From Salmonella enterica subsp. houtenae serovar Houten (lineage in GTDB: Bacteria; Pseudomonadota; Gammaproteobacteria; Enterobacterales; Enterobacteriaceae): 64,000 nucleotides of DNA. The stretch covers positions 1,860,001 to 1,924,000 of the forward strand of contig LS483478.1 of the NCBI GenBank assembly GCA_900478215.1, given 5' to 3'. Numbering within the stretch: the stretch's first letter is position 1; every line of letters starts with the position of its first letter. Shown piece by piece: positions 35,879 through 45,033 of the stretch. The position numbers and the translations under genes were made by a program. The notes under the pieces are model-generated. The model searched no databases, was not told where the DNA came from, and was given only the letters and a program-made list of their open reading frames with translations.

Positions 35879-36538
35879 ATGGCTAACTGGTTGAACCAAT
35901 TACAATCACTTCTTGGGCAAAAAGGCGCTTCCGCATCGCCTTCCGGTGAACAGGGGTTAAATAAACTGCTGGTTCCCGGTGCGTTGGGCGGTCTGGCCGG
36001 ACTGTTGGTTGCCAATAAAACTTCGCGCAAATTATTAACCAAATATGGTACTGGCGCTTTGCTGGTGGGCGGCGGCGCGGTGGCGGGTTCCGTATTGTGG
36101 AATAAATACAAAGATAAAGTACGCGCTGCGCATCAGGGGGAGCCGCAATTCGGCAGCCAAAGTACGCCGCTGGATGTTCGCACTGAGCGACTGATCCTGG
36201 CGCTGGTTTTTGCTGCAAAAAGCGACGGGCATATTGATGCCAAAGAACGCGCGGCGATTGAGCACCAACTGCGAGAATCGGGTGTGGAAGAGCAAGGGCG
36301 TGTCTTTATCGAGAAAGCTATCGAGCAGCCGCTTGATCCACAACGTCTGGCACAGGGCGTTCGCAATGAAGAAGAGGCCCTGGAAGTCTACTTCCTGAGC
36401 TGCGCCGCTATTGATATTGACCACTTTATGGAACGTAGCTACCTGAATGCGTTAGGAGACGCGCTAAAAATTCCTCAGGATGTTCGGGACGGTATCGAGC
36501 AGGACTTGCAGCAGCAAAAACAGGCGCTACCAGGCTGA
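35879..36538 (+). CDS. yebE: YebE, DUF533 inner membrane protein
   Basis: 219-aa protein with a Gly/Ala-rich hydrophobic stretch (about residues 28-75: GALGGLAGLLVANK, GALLVGGGAVAGSVL) and a C-terminal TerB-like helical domain (KSDGHIDAKERAAIEHQL). Function unknown; in E. coli the gene belongs to the Cpx/envelope-stress group. Start chosen at MANWLNQLQSLLGQ. Confidence 0.92.
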   Translation: MANWLNQLQSLLGQKGASASPSGEQGLNKLLVPGALGGLAGLLVANKTSRKLLTKYGTGALLVGGGAVAGSVLWNKYKDKVRAAHQGEPQFGSQSTPLDVRTERLILALVFAAKSDGHIDAKERAAIEHQLRESGVEEQGRVFIEKAIEQPLDPQRLAQGVRNEEEALEVYFLSCAAIDIDHFMERSYLNALGDALKIPQDVRDGIEQDLQQQKQALPG

Positions 36539-36750
36539 TAACCTGCCATTAAGTAACATGTTTCGCTTGCATCATGCGTGTCTTTTGCCACCCTTATAGG
36601 ATGGATAGTTTACGTCATTCATGTTGCAGGATAGCGGTGAAGCAGTGACATCTCAGGCGCTTACCGAGGTGAGCGACCGGGATAACTATGCTAAGCCGCT
36701 GTGTTTGCCGCGTGATATATAACAAATATTAACGCAAAAGAAAAAACGAC

Positions 36751-38802
36751 ATGTTGCCAAAAGCCAATCGAATTCCCTATGCCATGACCGTACATGGCGA
36801 TACGCGCATTGATAATTATTACTGGCTGCGAGATGACACTCGCTCGCAGCCGGAAGTCCTTGATTACCTGCATCAGGAAAATGAGTATGGCCGGAAGGTC
36901 ATGAGCTCTCAGCAGGCGTTACAGGACCGTATTCTAAAAGAAATTATCGATCGCATCCCGCCCAGAGAAGTCTCCGCCCCGTATGTGAAAAACGGCTATC
37001 GCTACCGTTATATCTATGAACCCGGCTGCGAATATGCCATCTATCAACGACAATCGGCGTTAAGCGAAGAGTGGGATGTGTGGGAAACCTTGCTCGATGC
37101 GAACCAGCGGGCCGCGCACAGCGAATTTTATACGCTCGGCGGACTTGCCATCACGCCGGATAATACCATCATGGCGCTGGCAGAAGATTATTTGTCCCGT
37201 CGTCAGTATGGGTTGCGTTTTCGTAACCTCGAAAGCGGTAACTGGTATCCGGAACTACTGGATAACGTTGCGCCTGAATTTGTCTGGGCCAATGATTCCC
37301 TGACCCTTTACTATGTGCGTAAGCATAAGAAGACGCTGCTGCCGTATCAGGTTTGGCGGCACACGATTGGCACTCCGTCATCGCAAGATGAACTGGTATA
37401 TGAAGAGAAAGACGATACCTTTTATGTCAGCCTGCATAAAACCACTTCGCAACATTATGTGGTGATTCATCTTGCCAGCGCCACCACTAGCGAAGTGCTA
37501 TTACTTGACGCGGAACTGGCCGATGCCGAGCCGTTTTCATTCTTACCGCGCCGCAAAGACCACGAATATAGTCTTGATCACTACCAGCACAAGTTTTACC
37601 TGCGCTCTAACCGGAGCGGTAAAAACTTTGGGTTGTACCGTACCCGCGTGCGCAATGAAAATGCCTGGGAAGAGCTGATACCTCCGCGCGAGCATATTAT
37701 GCTGGAAGGGTTTACCCTGTTTACCGACTGGTTAGTGGTAGAAGAGCGTCAACGGGGGCTAACCAGCCTGCGGCAAATTAACCGTAAAACCCGTGAGGTG
37801 ATAGGCATCGCTTTTGACGATCCGGCTTACGTGACGTGGCTTGCCTATAATCCTGAACCTGAGACCTCCCGGCTGCGTTACGGTTATTCTTCAATGACGA
37901 CGCCAGATACCTTGTTTGAGCTGGATATGGATACCGGAGAGCGTCGGGTACTTAAACAGACGGAAGTGCCTGGGTTTGATTCTGGCTGTTATCAGAGCGA
38001 ACACCTGTGGATCACCGCGCGCGACGGCGTCGAAGTGCCGGTATCGCTGGTTTACCATCAGAAGTATTTTCGTAAAGGGCAAAATCCACTTCTGGTTTAC
38101 GGCTACGGATCTTACGGTTCCAGTATTGACGCCGACTTCAGCAGCAGTCGACTGAGCTTGCTGGATCGTGGCTTTGTTTACGCTATCGTACACGTTCGCG
38201 GTGGCGGCGAGCTGGGGCAGCAGTGGTATGAAGATGGCAAATTCCTCAAAAAGCGGAATACCTTTAACGACTATCTTGATGCCTGCGATGCCTTATTAAA
38301 ACTGGGCTACGGTTCGCCTTCGCTGTGTTACGGGATGGGCGGGAGCGCGGGCGGAATGCTAATGGGCGTCGCTATCAACGAACGCCCCGAGCTTTTCCAC
38401 GGCGTTATTGCCCAGGTACCCTTTGTTGATGTATTGACCACGATGCTGGATGAGTCGATCCCATTAACAACAGGAGAGTTTGAAGAGTGGGGGAACCCGC
38501 AGCACATTGAGTATTATGACTATATGAAAAGCTATAGTCCTTATGACAATGTCAACGCGCAGGACTATCCGCACCTGCTGGTGACGACAGGATTGCACGA
38601 TTCCCAGGTACAATACTGGGAACCGGCGAAGTGGGTGGCAAAATTGCGCGAGCTAAAAACGGACGAACATCTGCTGCTATTATGTACGGATATGGATTCC
38701 GGCCACGGTGGTAAGTCGGGGCGGTTTAAATCCTACGAAGGCGTCGCGCTGGAGTTCGCTTTTTTAATTAGTCTGGCGCAGGGAACCTTACATAGCGCAT
38801 AG
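36751..38802 (+). CDS. ptrB: Oligopeptidase B
   Basis: 683-aa S9A serine peptidase cutting small peptides after Lys/Arg. N-terminal beta-propeller (about residues 70-410), then an alpha/beta-hydrolase domain with the nucleophile in GMGGSAGGMLMG, the His in DSGHGGKSGR near the end, and the Asp in between. Cytoplasmic. The 212-bp gap before it shows no gene. Confidence 0.97.
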   Translation: MLPKANRIPYAMTVHGDTRIDNYYWLRDDTRSQPEVLDYLHQENEYGRKVMSSQQALQDRILKEIIDRIPPREVSAPYVKNGYRYRYIYEPGCEYAIYQRQSALSEEWDVWETLLDANQRAAHSEFYTLGGLAITPDNTIMALAEDYLSRRQYGLRFRNLESGNWYPELLDNVAPEFVWANDSLTLYYVRKHKKTLLPYQVWRHTIGTPSSQDELVYEEKDDTFYVSLHKTTSQHYVVIHLASATTSEVLLLDAELADAEPFSFLPRRKDHEYSLDHYQHKFYLRSNRSGKNFGLYRTRVRNENAWEELIPPREHIMLEGFTLFTDWLVVEERQRGLTSLRQINRKTREVIGIAFDDPAYVTWLAYNPEPETSRLRYGYSSMTTPDTLFELDMDTGERRVLKQTEVPGFDSGCYQSEHLWITARDGVEVPVSLVYHQKYFRKGQNPLLVYGYGSYGSSIDADFSSSRLSLLDRGFVYAIVHVRGGGELGQQWYEDGKFLKKRNTFNDYLDACDALLKLGYGSPSLCYGMGGSAGGMLMGVAINERPELFHGVIAQVPFVDVLTTMLDESIPLTTGEFEEWGNPQHIEYYDYMKSYSPYDNVNAQDYPHLLVTTGLHDSQVQYWEPAKWVAKLRELKTDEHLLLLCTDMDSGHGGKSGRFKSYEGVALEFAFLISLAQGTLHSA

Positions 38803-38837
38803 ACGCGTGCCTCGCAACGGCTTGTGAGCGTCGCTGG

Positions 38838-39536
38838 TTATCGTGGTGTTCCATTGCCGCGTTGTTCGCCAGCCTGAACATCCTCCAGGTAGTGTTTAAG
38901 CGTCAGGCGAAGTTCCGGGCTCATATTATCAAGGTTATTAAAAAGCCAGCGCAAATAGCCCGGATCGCGTTTTGCGACTTCAGATACCGCCTTACCGCGA
39001 TATTTACCGAACGGGAAAGTGGTTAACAGCGCAGGGCGGCCCGTGATATTGACCATCTCTTCCGCGGTCCAGCCGGTGGTTCGCATAATATCAATCAGCA
39101 AGGCGGCGGTGATATAGCAATCATAAAGCGCCCGGTGATGATGCAGCCCCGGCGGCGTTTGTACACTTAGCTTGCGCGATTTATAGAGCGCCATATTGCT
39201 GTATTTTATTCCCGGCCACAGGCGTCGCGACAACTTCATGGTACAGATCCACTCACCCGACAATTCTGGTAATACGCGTCTGTCGAAACTGGCATTGTGG
39301 GCGACATACCATGGACTACCGTAATAAAGCGGTATGACATCTTCAATCCACGGCTTATCGGCGACCATGGCTTCGGTAATATGGTGTATCGCCATCGCCT
39401 GCGGCGTAATAGGGCGATCGGGGCGTATCAGGTGGCTCATGGGATTGACAATGTTGCCATCAATGACATCAACAGAGGCTATCTCTACGATCCCGCCCTG
39501 CAGCCCGCAGGTTTCCGTGTCTATAATCCGCAACAT
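38838..39536 (-). CDS. exoX: Exodeoxyribonuclease X
   Basis: 232-aa DnaQ-type 3'-5' exonuclease used in mismatch repair and in trimming DNA ends. The DEDDh residues lie in LRIIDTETCGLQGG, the HNASFDRRVLPE segment and HHHRALYDCY. It has about 12 more C-terminal residues (EDVQAGEQRGNGTPR end) than the 220-aa E. coli protein. Confidence 0.96.
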   Translation of the reverse strand: MLRIIDTETCGLQGGIVEIASVDVIDGNIVNPMSHLIRPDRPITPQAMAIHHITEAMVADKPWIEDVIPLYYGSPWYVAHNASFDRRVLPELSGEWICTMKLSRRLWPGIKYSNMALYKSRKLSVQTPPGLHHHRALYDCYITAALLIDIMRTTGWTAEEMVNITGRPALLTTFPFGKYRGKAVSEVAKRDPGYLRWLFNNLDNMSPELRLTLKHYLEDVQAGEQRGNGTPR

Positions 39537-39559
39537 GATTCATTCCTCACCGAAAGATC

Positions 39560-40216
39560 TTAGCGTAATGGAATGATATCGCCTTGCCAACCCTCCGTCG
39601 TGCGCAGACCCGTCAGTAATAGCGAACCGCTGTCGGCACGAACAATAAGTTGCCCGCGTTCATCCCACAGCGCGCTACTGCCACAGGCATTGGCCATCAG
39701 TACGGCCAGCGCATATTTATGCGAAAAACGTTGTAAGCGTGAAGTAGAAGCATGTAGTTCAGGCTCGTTAAGACATTGACTGGTTGTGAATAACGTAAAT
39801 GACGGGTCTATGTCACCACCTTCTGGCTGCTCATCCACCACGTTGATAGCGCTTCGCTGCCTGGCAATGCAGGCGCCATGGCTTTTGTGAAACACAAGCG
39901 GCGACGTTACCCTGGGGACAAAAATGGCGATGCCTTTTACGAAGCGGCAGTTATGTTCAACAGGCATTCCTGCAATGATAGTCATATGGTAGGTATTGGC
40001 CGCATAAGTGAGCGGCTGTAAAAGCGCCTCGTCAGGGGGGGCGGGTAACGATTTACTTCTTTCGCTGCATCCTGATAGCGACAGTGATGGAAAGACCAGC
40101 AGTTCGCACTGTTGACGAGCAGCAAGCTCAATATATTCCAGATGATGGGCGACATGCTCCGCCGACGAGGCGTTTAGCGGCGTGTACTGCGCAGCGGCAA
40201 TTTTCCAGGAGGACAT
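39560..40216 (-). CDS. yobB: YobB, degenerate nitrilase-superfamily protein
   Basis: 218-aa protein with the carbon-nitrogen hydrolase fold (WKIAAAQYTPLNASSAEHVA, ELLVFPSLSLSG). The catalytic Glu normally found in FPE is Ser here (FPSLS), and I see no block with the usual catalytic Cys; the E. coli copy also has FPS. It is shorter than active family members (about 260-280 aa). Probably not an amidase. Adjacent to exoX. Confidence 0.88.
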   Translation of the reverse strand: MSSWKIAAAQYTPLNASSAEHVAHHLEYIELAARQQCELLVFPSLSLSGCSERSKSLPAPPDEALLQPLTYAANTYHMTIIAGMPVEHNCRFVKGIAIFVPRVTSPLVFHKSHGACIARQRSAINVVDEQPEGGDIDPSFTLFTTSQCLNEPELHASTSRLQRFSHKYALAVLMANACGSSALWDERGQLIVRADSGSLLLTGLRTTEGWQGDIIPLR

Positions 40217-40322
40217 AATGACTTCCTTTTCATAGTGTCTACAACCATTCTAAAAAGCATAGATTAAGAATCGCCTTATAATGTAGTCATCTGCATGTAA
40301 GGAAGTGTAACGTTATATAATT

Positions 40323-40553
40323 TTATTTAACCTTGGGTTCGTAGGGGAGCCGCGATAATGATACGGAAGCCAGACGATGGGCAATCAGCCGTTCGCGAAA
40401 CCAGGCGCGTAAATGTTCTGGCTGCTCGCGCTCAACAGCCTCCGCTACCACTGGCATGTTATAGCGCTCTTTAAATGCCACCCCGGCTGCCGCCAGGTCC
40501 ACATTGACTTTATCCATTTCCGCTTGTTCAAGCTGAGCCAGATTCGTTTTCAT
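40323..40553 (-). CDS. holE: DNA polymerase III theta subunit
   Basis: 76-aa HolE, which binds and steadies the epsilon proofreading subunit. The sequence from MKTNLAQLEQAEMDKVNVDL to the end is the full family length, all-helical. AGGAGA lies upstream of the ATG on the minus strand. Confidence 0.97.
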   Translation of the reverse strand: MKTNLAQLEQAEMDKVNVDLAAAGVAFKERYNMPVVAEAVEREQPEHLRAWFRERLIAHRLASVSLSRLPYEPKVK

Positions 40554-40690
40554 ACGCGTCTCCTTTTTTGTTGCCGCCAGAAGGTACTAAGAGTCCGTGG
40601 TAATGGCAAGATCGAAATGATGAGCCTCGACTCATTGATTGTTGAAGGTTATTCTCTGTAACGTAGGCATAACAAAAAGGAGTAGTGAAT

Positions 40691-41065
40691 ATGGCTTCTT
40701 CTGCACCATCGCGACGTTTAGCTTTACTGCTGTTGGCATCGACATTTACGACGCCAGCGGCCTGGGCACATGCGCACCTGACGCATCAGTATCCAGCGGC
40801 GAATGCTGCCGTTACGGCCTCGCCACAGGCGCTGACCCTGAATTTTTCTGAAGGGATTGAGCCAGGATTCAGCGGAGCAACCATTACCGGCCCTCAGCAA
40901 GAGTCCATCAAAACGCGCCCGGCAAAGCGAAATGAACAGGATAAAACGCAGTTGATTATCCCGCTTGAGCAACCGTTAAAATCTGGCGCTTACACGGTAG
41001 ACTGGCACGTTGTGTCGGTGGATGGGCATAAAACAAAAGGGAAATACACCTTCAGCGTGAAATAA
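40691..41065 (+). CDS. yobA: YobA, CopC-domain periplasmic copper protein
   Basis: 124-aa protein with a signal peptide ending WAHAHL: cleavage after Ala leaves the N-terminal His that binds Cu(II) in CopC proteins. A second His lies in VDWHVVSVDGH. It is followed directly by yebZ (CopD-like), so it likely delivers copper to the membrane partner. Start taken at ATG 40691; a GTG 6 bases earlier is in frame. Confidence 0.94.
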   Translation: MASSAPSRRLALLLLASTFTTPAAWAHAHLTHQYPAANAAVTASPQALTLNFSEGIEPGFSGATITGPQQESIKTRPAKRNEQDKTQLIIPLEQPLKSGAYTVDWHVVSVDGHKTKGKYTFSVK

Positions 41066-41941
41066 ATGATGCTGACATTCGTCTGGATAACTCTCCGATT
41101 TATTCATTTTGCCAGTTTGATGCTGGTCTATGGCTGTGCGCTTTACGGCGCCTGGCTGGCGCCCGCATCAATTCGTCGTTTAATGACGTGTCGATTTTTA
41201 CATCTGCAGCGATATGCCGCTGCCTGGAGCGTGATCAGCGCGGCTTTTATGCTGGCGATACAGGGCGGGCTGATGGGCGACGGTTGGCCCGATGTTTTTT
41301 CCGTCTCAGTGTGGGGCGCGGTATTGCAAACCCGCTTCGGCGCGGTCTGGATATGGCAAATTATTCTTGCGCTGGTCACGCTGGCGGTGGTGGTCATGGC
41401 GCCGATAAAAATGCAACGACGGCTTCTTATTCTGACCGTTGCTCAGTTTATCCTGTTGGCAGGTGTTGGACATGCGACAATGCGTGATGGTGCTCCGGGA
41501 ACATTACAGCAAATTAACCATGCCCTGCATTTACTGTGCGCCGCAGCCTGGTTTGGCGGGCTGTTGCCGGTGGTTTATTGTATGCGTATGGCTAAAGGGC
41601 GCTGGCGACAGCAGGCCATTAGCGCCATGATGCGTTTTTCTCGTTATGGTCACCTTTTCGTGGCGGGCGTACTACTCACAGGCATTAGCAACACGCTATT
41701 GATCACGGGATTTACCGCTATCTGGCAGACCGCCTATGGACAGTTACTTTTGTTAAAATGTGCGCTGGTTGGGCTTATGGTGGTAATTGCGCTGACGAAT
41801 CGGTATGGTCTCGTACCACGTATGCGACAGAAAAACCCTCGGGCTGATCTCTGGTTTGTCTGGATGACGCAAATTGAATGGGGAATTGGAGGCATAGTAC
41901 TGGCGATCGTCAGCCTGTTTGCAACCCTCGAACCTTTCTGA
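41066..41941 (+). CDS. yebZ: YebZ, CopD-family copper membrane protein
   Basis: 291-aa inner-membrane protein with about eight helices and the CopD signature near residue 160 (NHALHLLCAAAWFGGLLPV). Probable copper (or heme-related) transport role with YobA and YebY. ATG immediately after the yobA stop; the second ATG (41069) may be the real start. Confidence 0.94.
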   Translation: MMLTFVWITLRFIHFASLMLVYGCALYGAWLAPASIRRLMTCRFLHLQRYAAAWSVISAAFMLAIQGGLMGDGWPDVFSVSVWGAVLQTRFGAVWIWQIILALVTLAVVVMAPIKMQRRLLILTVAQFILLAGVGHATMRDGAPGTLQQINHALHLLCAAAWFGGLLPVVYCMRMAKGRWRQQAISAMMRFSRYGHLFVAGVLLTGISNTLLITGFTAIWQTAYGQLLLLKCALVGLMVVIALTNRYGLVPRMRQKNPRADLWFVWMTQIEWGIGGIVLAIVSLFATLEPF

Positions 41942-41957
41942 TGGACTGGCATAACGA

Positions 41958-42308
41958 ATGAAAAAAAGACTACTCTCGGCGCTTTTACTGGCAACTTCAG
42001 GCGTTGCGCTGGCGGCGCCGCAGGTGATTACCGTAAGTCGTTTTGAAGTGGGAAAAGACAAGTGGGCGTTTAATCGGGAAGAGATCATGCTGACCTGTCG
42101 GCCTGGCCAGGCGCTCTATGCGATCAACCCCAGTACGCTGGTACAGTATCCCCTGAACGATATTGCTGAACAGCAAGTGGCGGAAGGCAAAACGCGCGCT
42201 CAGCCTATTGCCGTCATTCAAATCGATAATCCGGCAAAGCCCGGTGAAAAAATGAGTCTGGCGCCGTTTATCGAACGAGCGGAAACGCTTTGTGAATTAT
42301 CTAAATAG
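41958..42308 (+). CDS. yebY: YebY, DUF2511 periplasmic protein
   Basis: 116-aa secreted protein with a signal peptide (MKKRLLSALLLATSGVALAA) and two Cys in the mature part (MLTCRPG, ETLCELSK). Third gene of yobA-yebZ-yebY, separated from yebZ by 16 bases. Exact job unknown; its operon suggests copper handling. Last core gene before the island. Confidence 0.94.
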   Translation: MKKRLLSALLLATSGVALAAPQVITVSRFEVGKDKWAFNREEIMLTCRPGQALYAINPSTLVQYPLNDIAEQQVAEGKTRAQPIAVIQIDNPAKPGEKMSLAPFIERAETLCELSK

Positions 42309-42325
42309 TTAACTGATTTTTAATA

Positions 42326-42366
42326 GAAAACCGTAAGTCTTCATGAAAAGGCTTACGGTTTTTTAT
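42326..42366 (+). terminator. Terminator of yobA-yebZ-yebY
   Basis: AAACCGTAAG and CTTACGGTTT enclose a loop of about 14 bases, with T-rich sequence after. Confidence 0.85.
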
Positions 42367-42438
42367 CTCTGATGACAGACTCGGCGACAGATTTTTTCAA
42401 TCACCTTCGTCACAAACTGGAAAACCTGGCGTCGTCAT

Positions 42439-42445
42439 CTATTCT
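42439..42445 (+). promoter_or_regulatory. SigmaS-type -10 box of sdsR
   Basis: CTATTCT is close to the sigmaS -10 CTATACT and lies 8 bases before the expected SdsR 5' end, matching the known strict RpoS control of this sRNA. Confidence 0.65.
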
Positions 42446-42452
42446 TAAAAGG

Positions 42453-42555
42453 CAAGGCGACTTAGCCTGCATTAATGCCAACTTTTAGCGCACGGCTCTC
42501 TCCCAAGAGCCATTTCCCTGGACCGAATACAGGAATCGTATTCGGTCTCTTTTTA
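42453..42555 (+). ncRNA. sdsR: SdsR (RyeB) small RNA
   Basis: About 103 nt, recognised from AAGGCGACTTAGCCTGCATT, the middle hairpin GGCTCTCTCCCAAGAGCC and the terminator ACCGAATAC/GTATTCGGT with six T. SdsR is a stationary-phase, Hfq-dependent sRNA that represses ompD, mutS and others, and pairs with the antisense RNA RyeA. It follows yebY as in E. coli. Its terminator is the left boundary of the island. Confidence 0.93.
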
Positions 42556-42558
42556 TTT
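42529..42558 (+). repeat. Attachment-type direct repeat, left copy (sdsR 3' end)
   Basis: 30 bases beginning ACAGGAATCGTATTCGGTCT and ending with the T-rich tail of sdsR are repeated exactly at 51092-51121. An integrase remnant lies directly inside the left copy, as expected for attL. Confidence 0.75.
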
Positions 42559-42674
42559 CGATTATAAATCAATTGGTTATGTGTTTCCCCTCGAAATTTC
42601 CTCGAATTTCTGTATTCCGGTCTTTTTGGTTATATCACATCCAAATCCAGTTTAACATTTCTTTTACAGCAAAA

Positions 42675-43076
42675 TCAGAGCATCACGTAAGCTTTATTAT
42701 CGCGTTCATCGAGATAGAGTTTCGTGGTGTTCGCTGATGTGTGGCCCAGGAGTTTTTGGGCGAACACCTCGCCGTGCTCGTTTTTGTACAGCCGCCCAGC
42801 CAGACTTCGAATCTCGTGAAATGTCGGTGGATTATTGCTGAAGTTAACGCCGGAGGCTTTTCTTGCTTTTACAAATGTCTTTGTCAATCCATCCGGATGA
42901 ATATTCCCGGTTGGGCTATTTTTCCTGATTCCGGCACTGATCATGAAATCAGTGCGGCTTACCAGCCGGCAGTGAGCGATTACCGTTCCCAGACATAACC
43001 CCGTCGCCCGAAGTGTCAGGGAGAGGGGAATGGCTATTTTCATTCCGGTTTTAATCTGAGTTACGTATACTGGCAT
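42675..43076 (-). pseudogene. Lambdoid-type tyrosine integrase, C-terminal remnant
   Basis: 133 codons covering only the C-terminal third of a phage integrase. Box II is intact (HEIRSLAGRLY with His and Arg, LLGHTS with His) and the tyrosine nucleophile lies in TTKLYLDERDNKAYVML. The N-terminal and core-binding domains, including the first catalytic Arg, are missing. It sits beside the sdsR attachment repeat and reads toward it, the usual layout of int/att. Probably inactive. Confidence 0.85.
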
Positions 43077-43344
43077 TTTATTGGGGGAATTACCGGGAGG
43101 TTAAATCAGCATGAAAATCGAGTACCAGGAAGGACGAGCTATGCCCCGTCTGAAACTAAGTGTGAATTATTAGCAGACTAAATGGAATATGTCCTAAATT
43201 TTATTGAAAACGTTGCATTAAATATATTGAAACCTTCATGATATTTAATGTTTCTACTGTCTGGATGACTATGATAGGATTTTGAGTGTATTTGATAAAT
43301 AACAAGTGTGTTATTGGCTTTAGTAATATAAAAGGAAATTAATT

Positions 43345-44061
43345 ATGCCGCTAAGTTTTCCAAATGTATACTTAAATACCCGAGGGAAAATAGAGACGTT
43401 ATCTCTGGATATTCTCGACAGTATACGAAATGCAGCCAGGGAGATGCCTGATTCAACTAATATTAAGGTACAACTACGTGATGCATTATACAGGGTGCGT
43501 CATCAGCCCGATGATGGTACTTTTGAGGTAGCCCCATGGCGTGAACCGGGGCAAGGTTATAGTTATATTCGGCAGAACCATCCACAAAGTTTTAGTAATG
43601 CGCGAAGACTGGCCCTGCAATTAAATGAGCGATGGAATTTGCCAGGGCCAATAATAGATAGATTTTTAAATCCTTATGCATACCAGGCTACCATAAATGC
43701 TTTAGGAATTCAATCTGACATTATGAGTAATCAATCTGCCATAAATGGTTTAGAAATGCAATCTGACCAATTACATAAAAAAATTGAAGCATGTAGCTTT
43801 CCGGTTGATACTGGAAGTTTTTTATGTGCGGAAGAATATTTAAAATGCCCGATAACGCTGGATATTCCAAAAAACGGTGTTTTTGTTAAGGTATCATCAC
43901 AGTCAGATGTTTGTTACTTATTTAGCAAAGAAGAACTCCTTAAATTGGTCGATCAGAAATTAGACCACCCTTTGAGTCGGGAGCCTATCCGTATGGATAT
44001 GATAGTTAGAAAGAGAGACTGTTATTTTAATACCTTGCGTGATACATTCGCCTCAGTATAG
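43345..44061 (+). CDS. nleG: NleG-family type III effector, U-box E3 ubiquitin ligase
   Basis: 238-aa protein. The C-terminal domain (about residues 160-238) carries the NleG RING/U-box signature: CPITL at 168-172, GVFVKVSS, and HPLSREPI at 208-215, then MIVRKRDCYF. The N-terminal 100 residues are variable, as in the family, where they choose the host target. A helical stretch at 115-148 has two copies of an INxLxxQSD-type unit. AAGGA lies 12 bases before the ATG; the low-GC flanks point to transfer. NleG proteins are mostly known from EPEC/EHEC phages. Secretion here is inferred, not shown. Confidence 0.82.
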   Translation: MPLSFPNVYLNTRGKIETLSLDILDSIRNAAREMPDSTNIKVQLRDALYRVRHQPDDGTFEVAPWREPGQGYSYIRQNHPQSFSNARRLALQLNERWNLPGPIIDRFLNPYAYQATINALGIQSDIMSNQSAINGLEMQSDQLHKKIEACSFPVDTGSFLCAEEYLKCPITLDIPKNGVFVKVSSQSDVCYLFSKEELLKLVDQKLDHPLSREPIRMDMIVRKRDCYFNTLRDTFASV

Positions 44062-44219
44062 TAGGTGATTATATATTGTAAGATAAACAGGAATTTTGTT
44101 TGGTCAACCGGACACAGTCGATAAACCTGAAAAGTAAGAACAGAGGCGGGGAGAAATCCCCGCCACCTCTGATGTGTCAGGCATCCTCAACGTACCCGCA
44201 CTTAACCCGTTTGATATCA

Positions 44220-44504
44220 TCAGGCAAAAGACAGACGGTGAACATGAGTTATATCCACTGTTTTACGTGCCTGCGACAGACTGTAGTTATTCTGAAGGTT
44301 AAGCCAGCTTTCGGCATCGCCGCCAAGAACGATAGCCAGCTTAACCGCCATTTCTGGCGTGATACTTACTTTACCGCTCAGAATACGGCTGGCGGTTGAT
44401 GGCGCAATATTCATAGCTACAGCAAACTGACGCAGGCTTACGCCCTGGTCTTCCAGAATTTCGGCAATGATTTCGCCAGGGTAAGCAGGATCGAACATAG
44501 CCAT
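44220..44504 (-). CDS. higA: HigA-family antitoxin
   Basis: 94-aa XRE helix-turn-helix protein (VSLRQFAVAMNIAPSTASRILSG) of the HigA/VapI type. Second gene of the pair; its ATG overlaps the higB stop by one base (TAATG). Expected to neutralise HigB and repress the operon. Confidence 0.92.
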   Translation of the reverse strand: MAMFDPAYPGEIIAEILEDQGVSLRQFAVAMNIAPSTASRILSGKVSITPEMAVKLAIVLGGDAESWLNLQNNYSLSQARKTVDITHVHRLSFA

Positions 44505-44782
44505 TAGTGATAATCCTCCAGGTTGAGAACGTAGACGTCACCGTTTTCAAAGATAAACGTCAGACGCCAGTTACCAGAAACTTTTATGGACCACGTTTCA
44601 GCACGATCGCCTTTAAGCTCATGAAGGTCGTAGCCTTGCTGATTCAGGAAATCAATTGTCTTTGCTGCATCCAGCATGGATAACCTGTTTTTCAGGCGCG
44701 GGACCAGTGATTGTTCTAAACCGCTGCTGTCGCCTTTTTGATAGAACTTTTTCAGTCCCTTATGTCTGAAGCTTTTAATCAT
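44504..44782 (-). CDS. higB: HigB-family toxin (RelE-like mRNA interferase)
   Basis: 92-aa protein with the HigB pattern: MIKSFRHKGLKKFYQKGDSSG at the start, LHELKGDRAETWSIKVSGNW and RLTFIFENGDVYVLNLEDYH at the end. These toxins cut mRNA on the ribosome. Toxin-first order is normal for higBA. The pair may hold the degraded prophage in place. Confidence 0.92.
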   Translation of the reverse strand: MIKSFRHKGLKKFYQKGDSSGLEQSLVPRLKNRLSMLDAAKTIDFLNQQGYDLHELKGDRAETWSIKVSGNWRLTFIFENGDVYVLNLEDYH

Positions 44783-45033
44783 AGCTGGACCGGGTGTTCC
44801 TACATATGCAACATTATAGCAATATGTTCCCAGTTGAGCAACGCAGGTAAACTTGCTTTGGCGGGTTTTTTAATGTCCGGGAAATGTGGGTGTCAAAAAA
44901 TAACCAGTTATCAGATTATAAATAGAGCACAGAGAAAATGTCATTGCGTGTGGTCAAAAAATAATCATATTTATTAATAATGATAATTAGTAGTCTCCTA
45001 TATTTTCATGGTGAGAATGAAGGTGCTTTAAAA

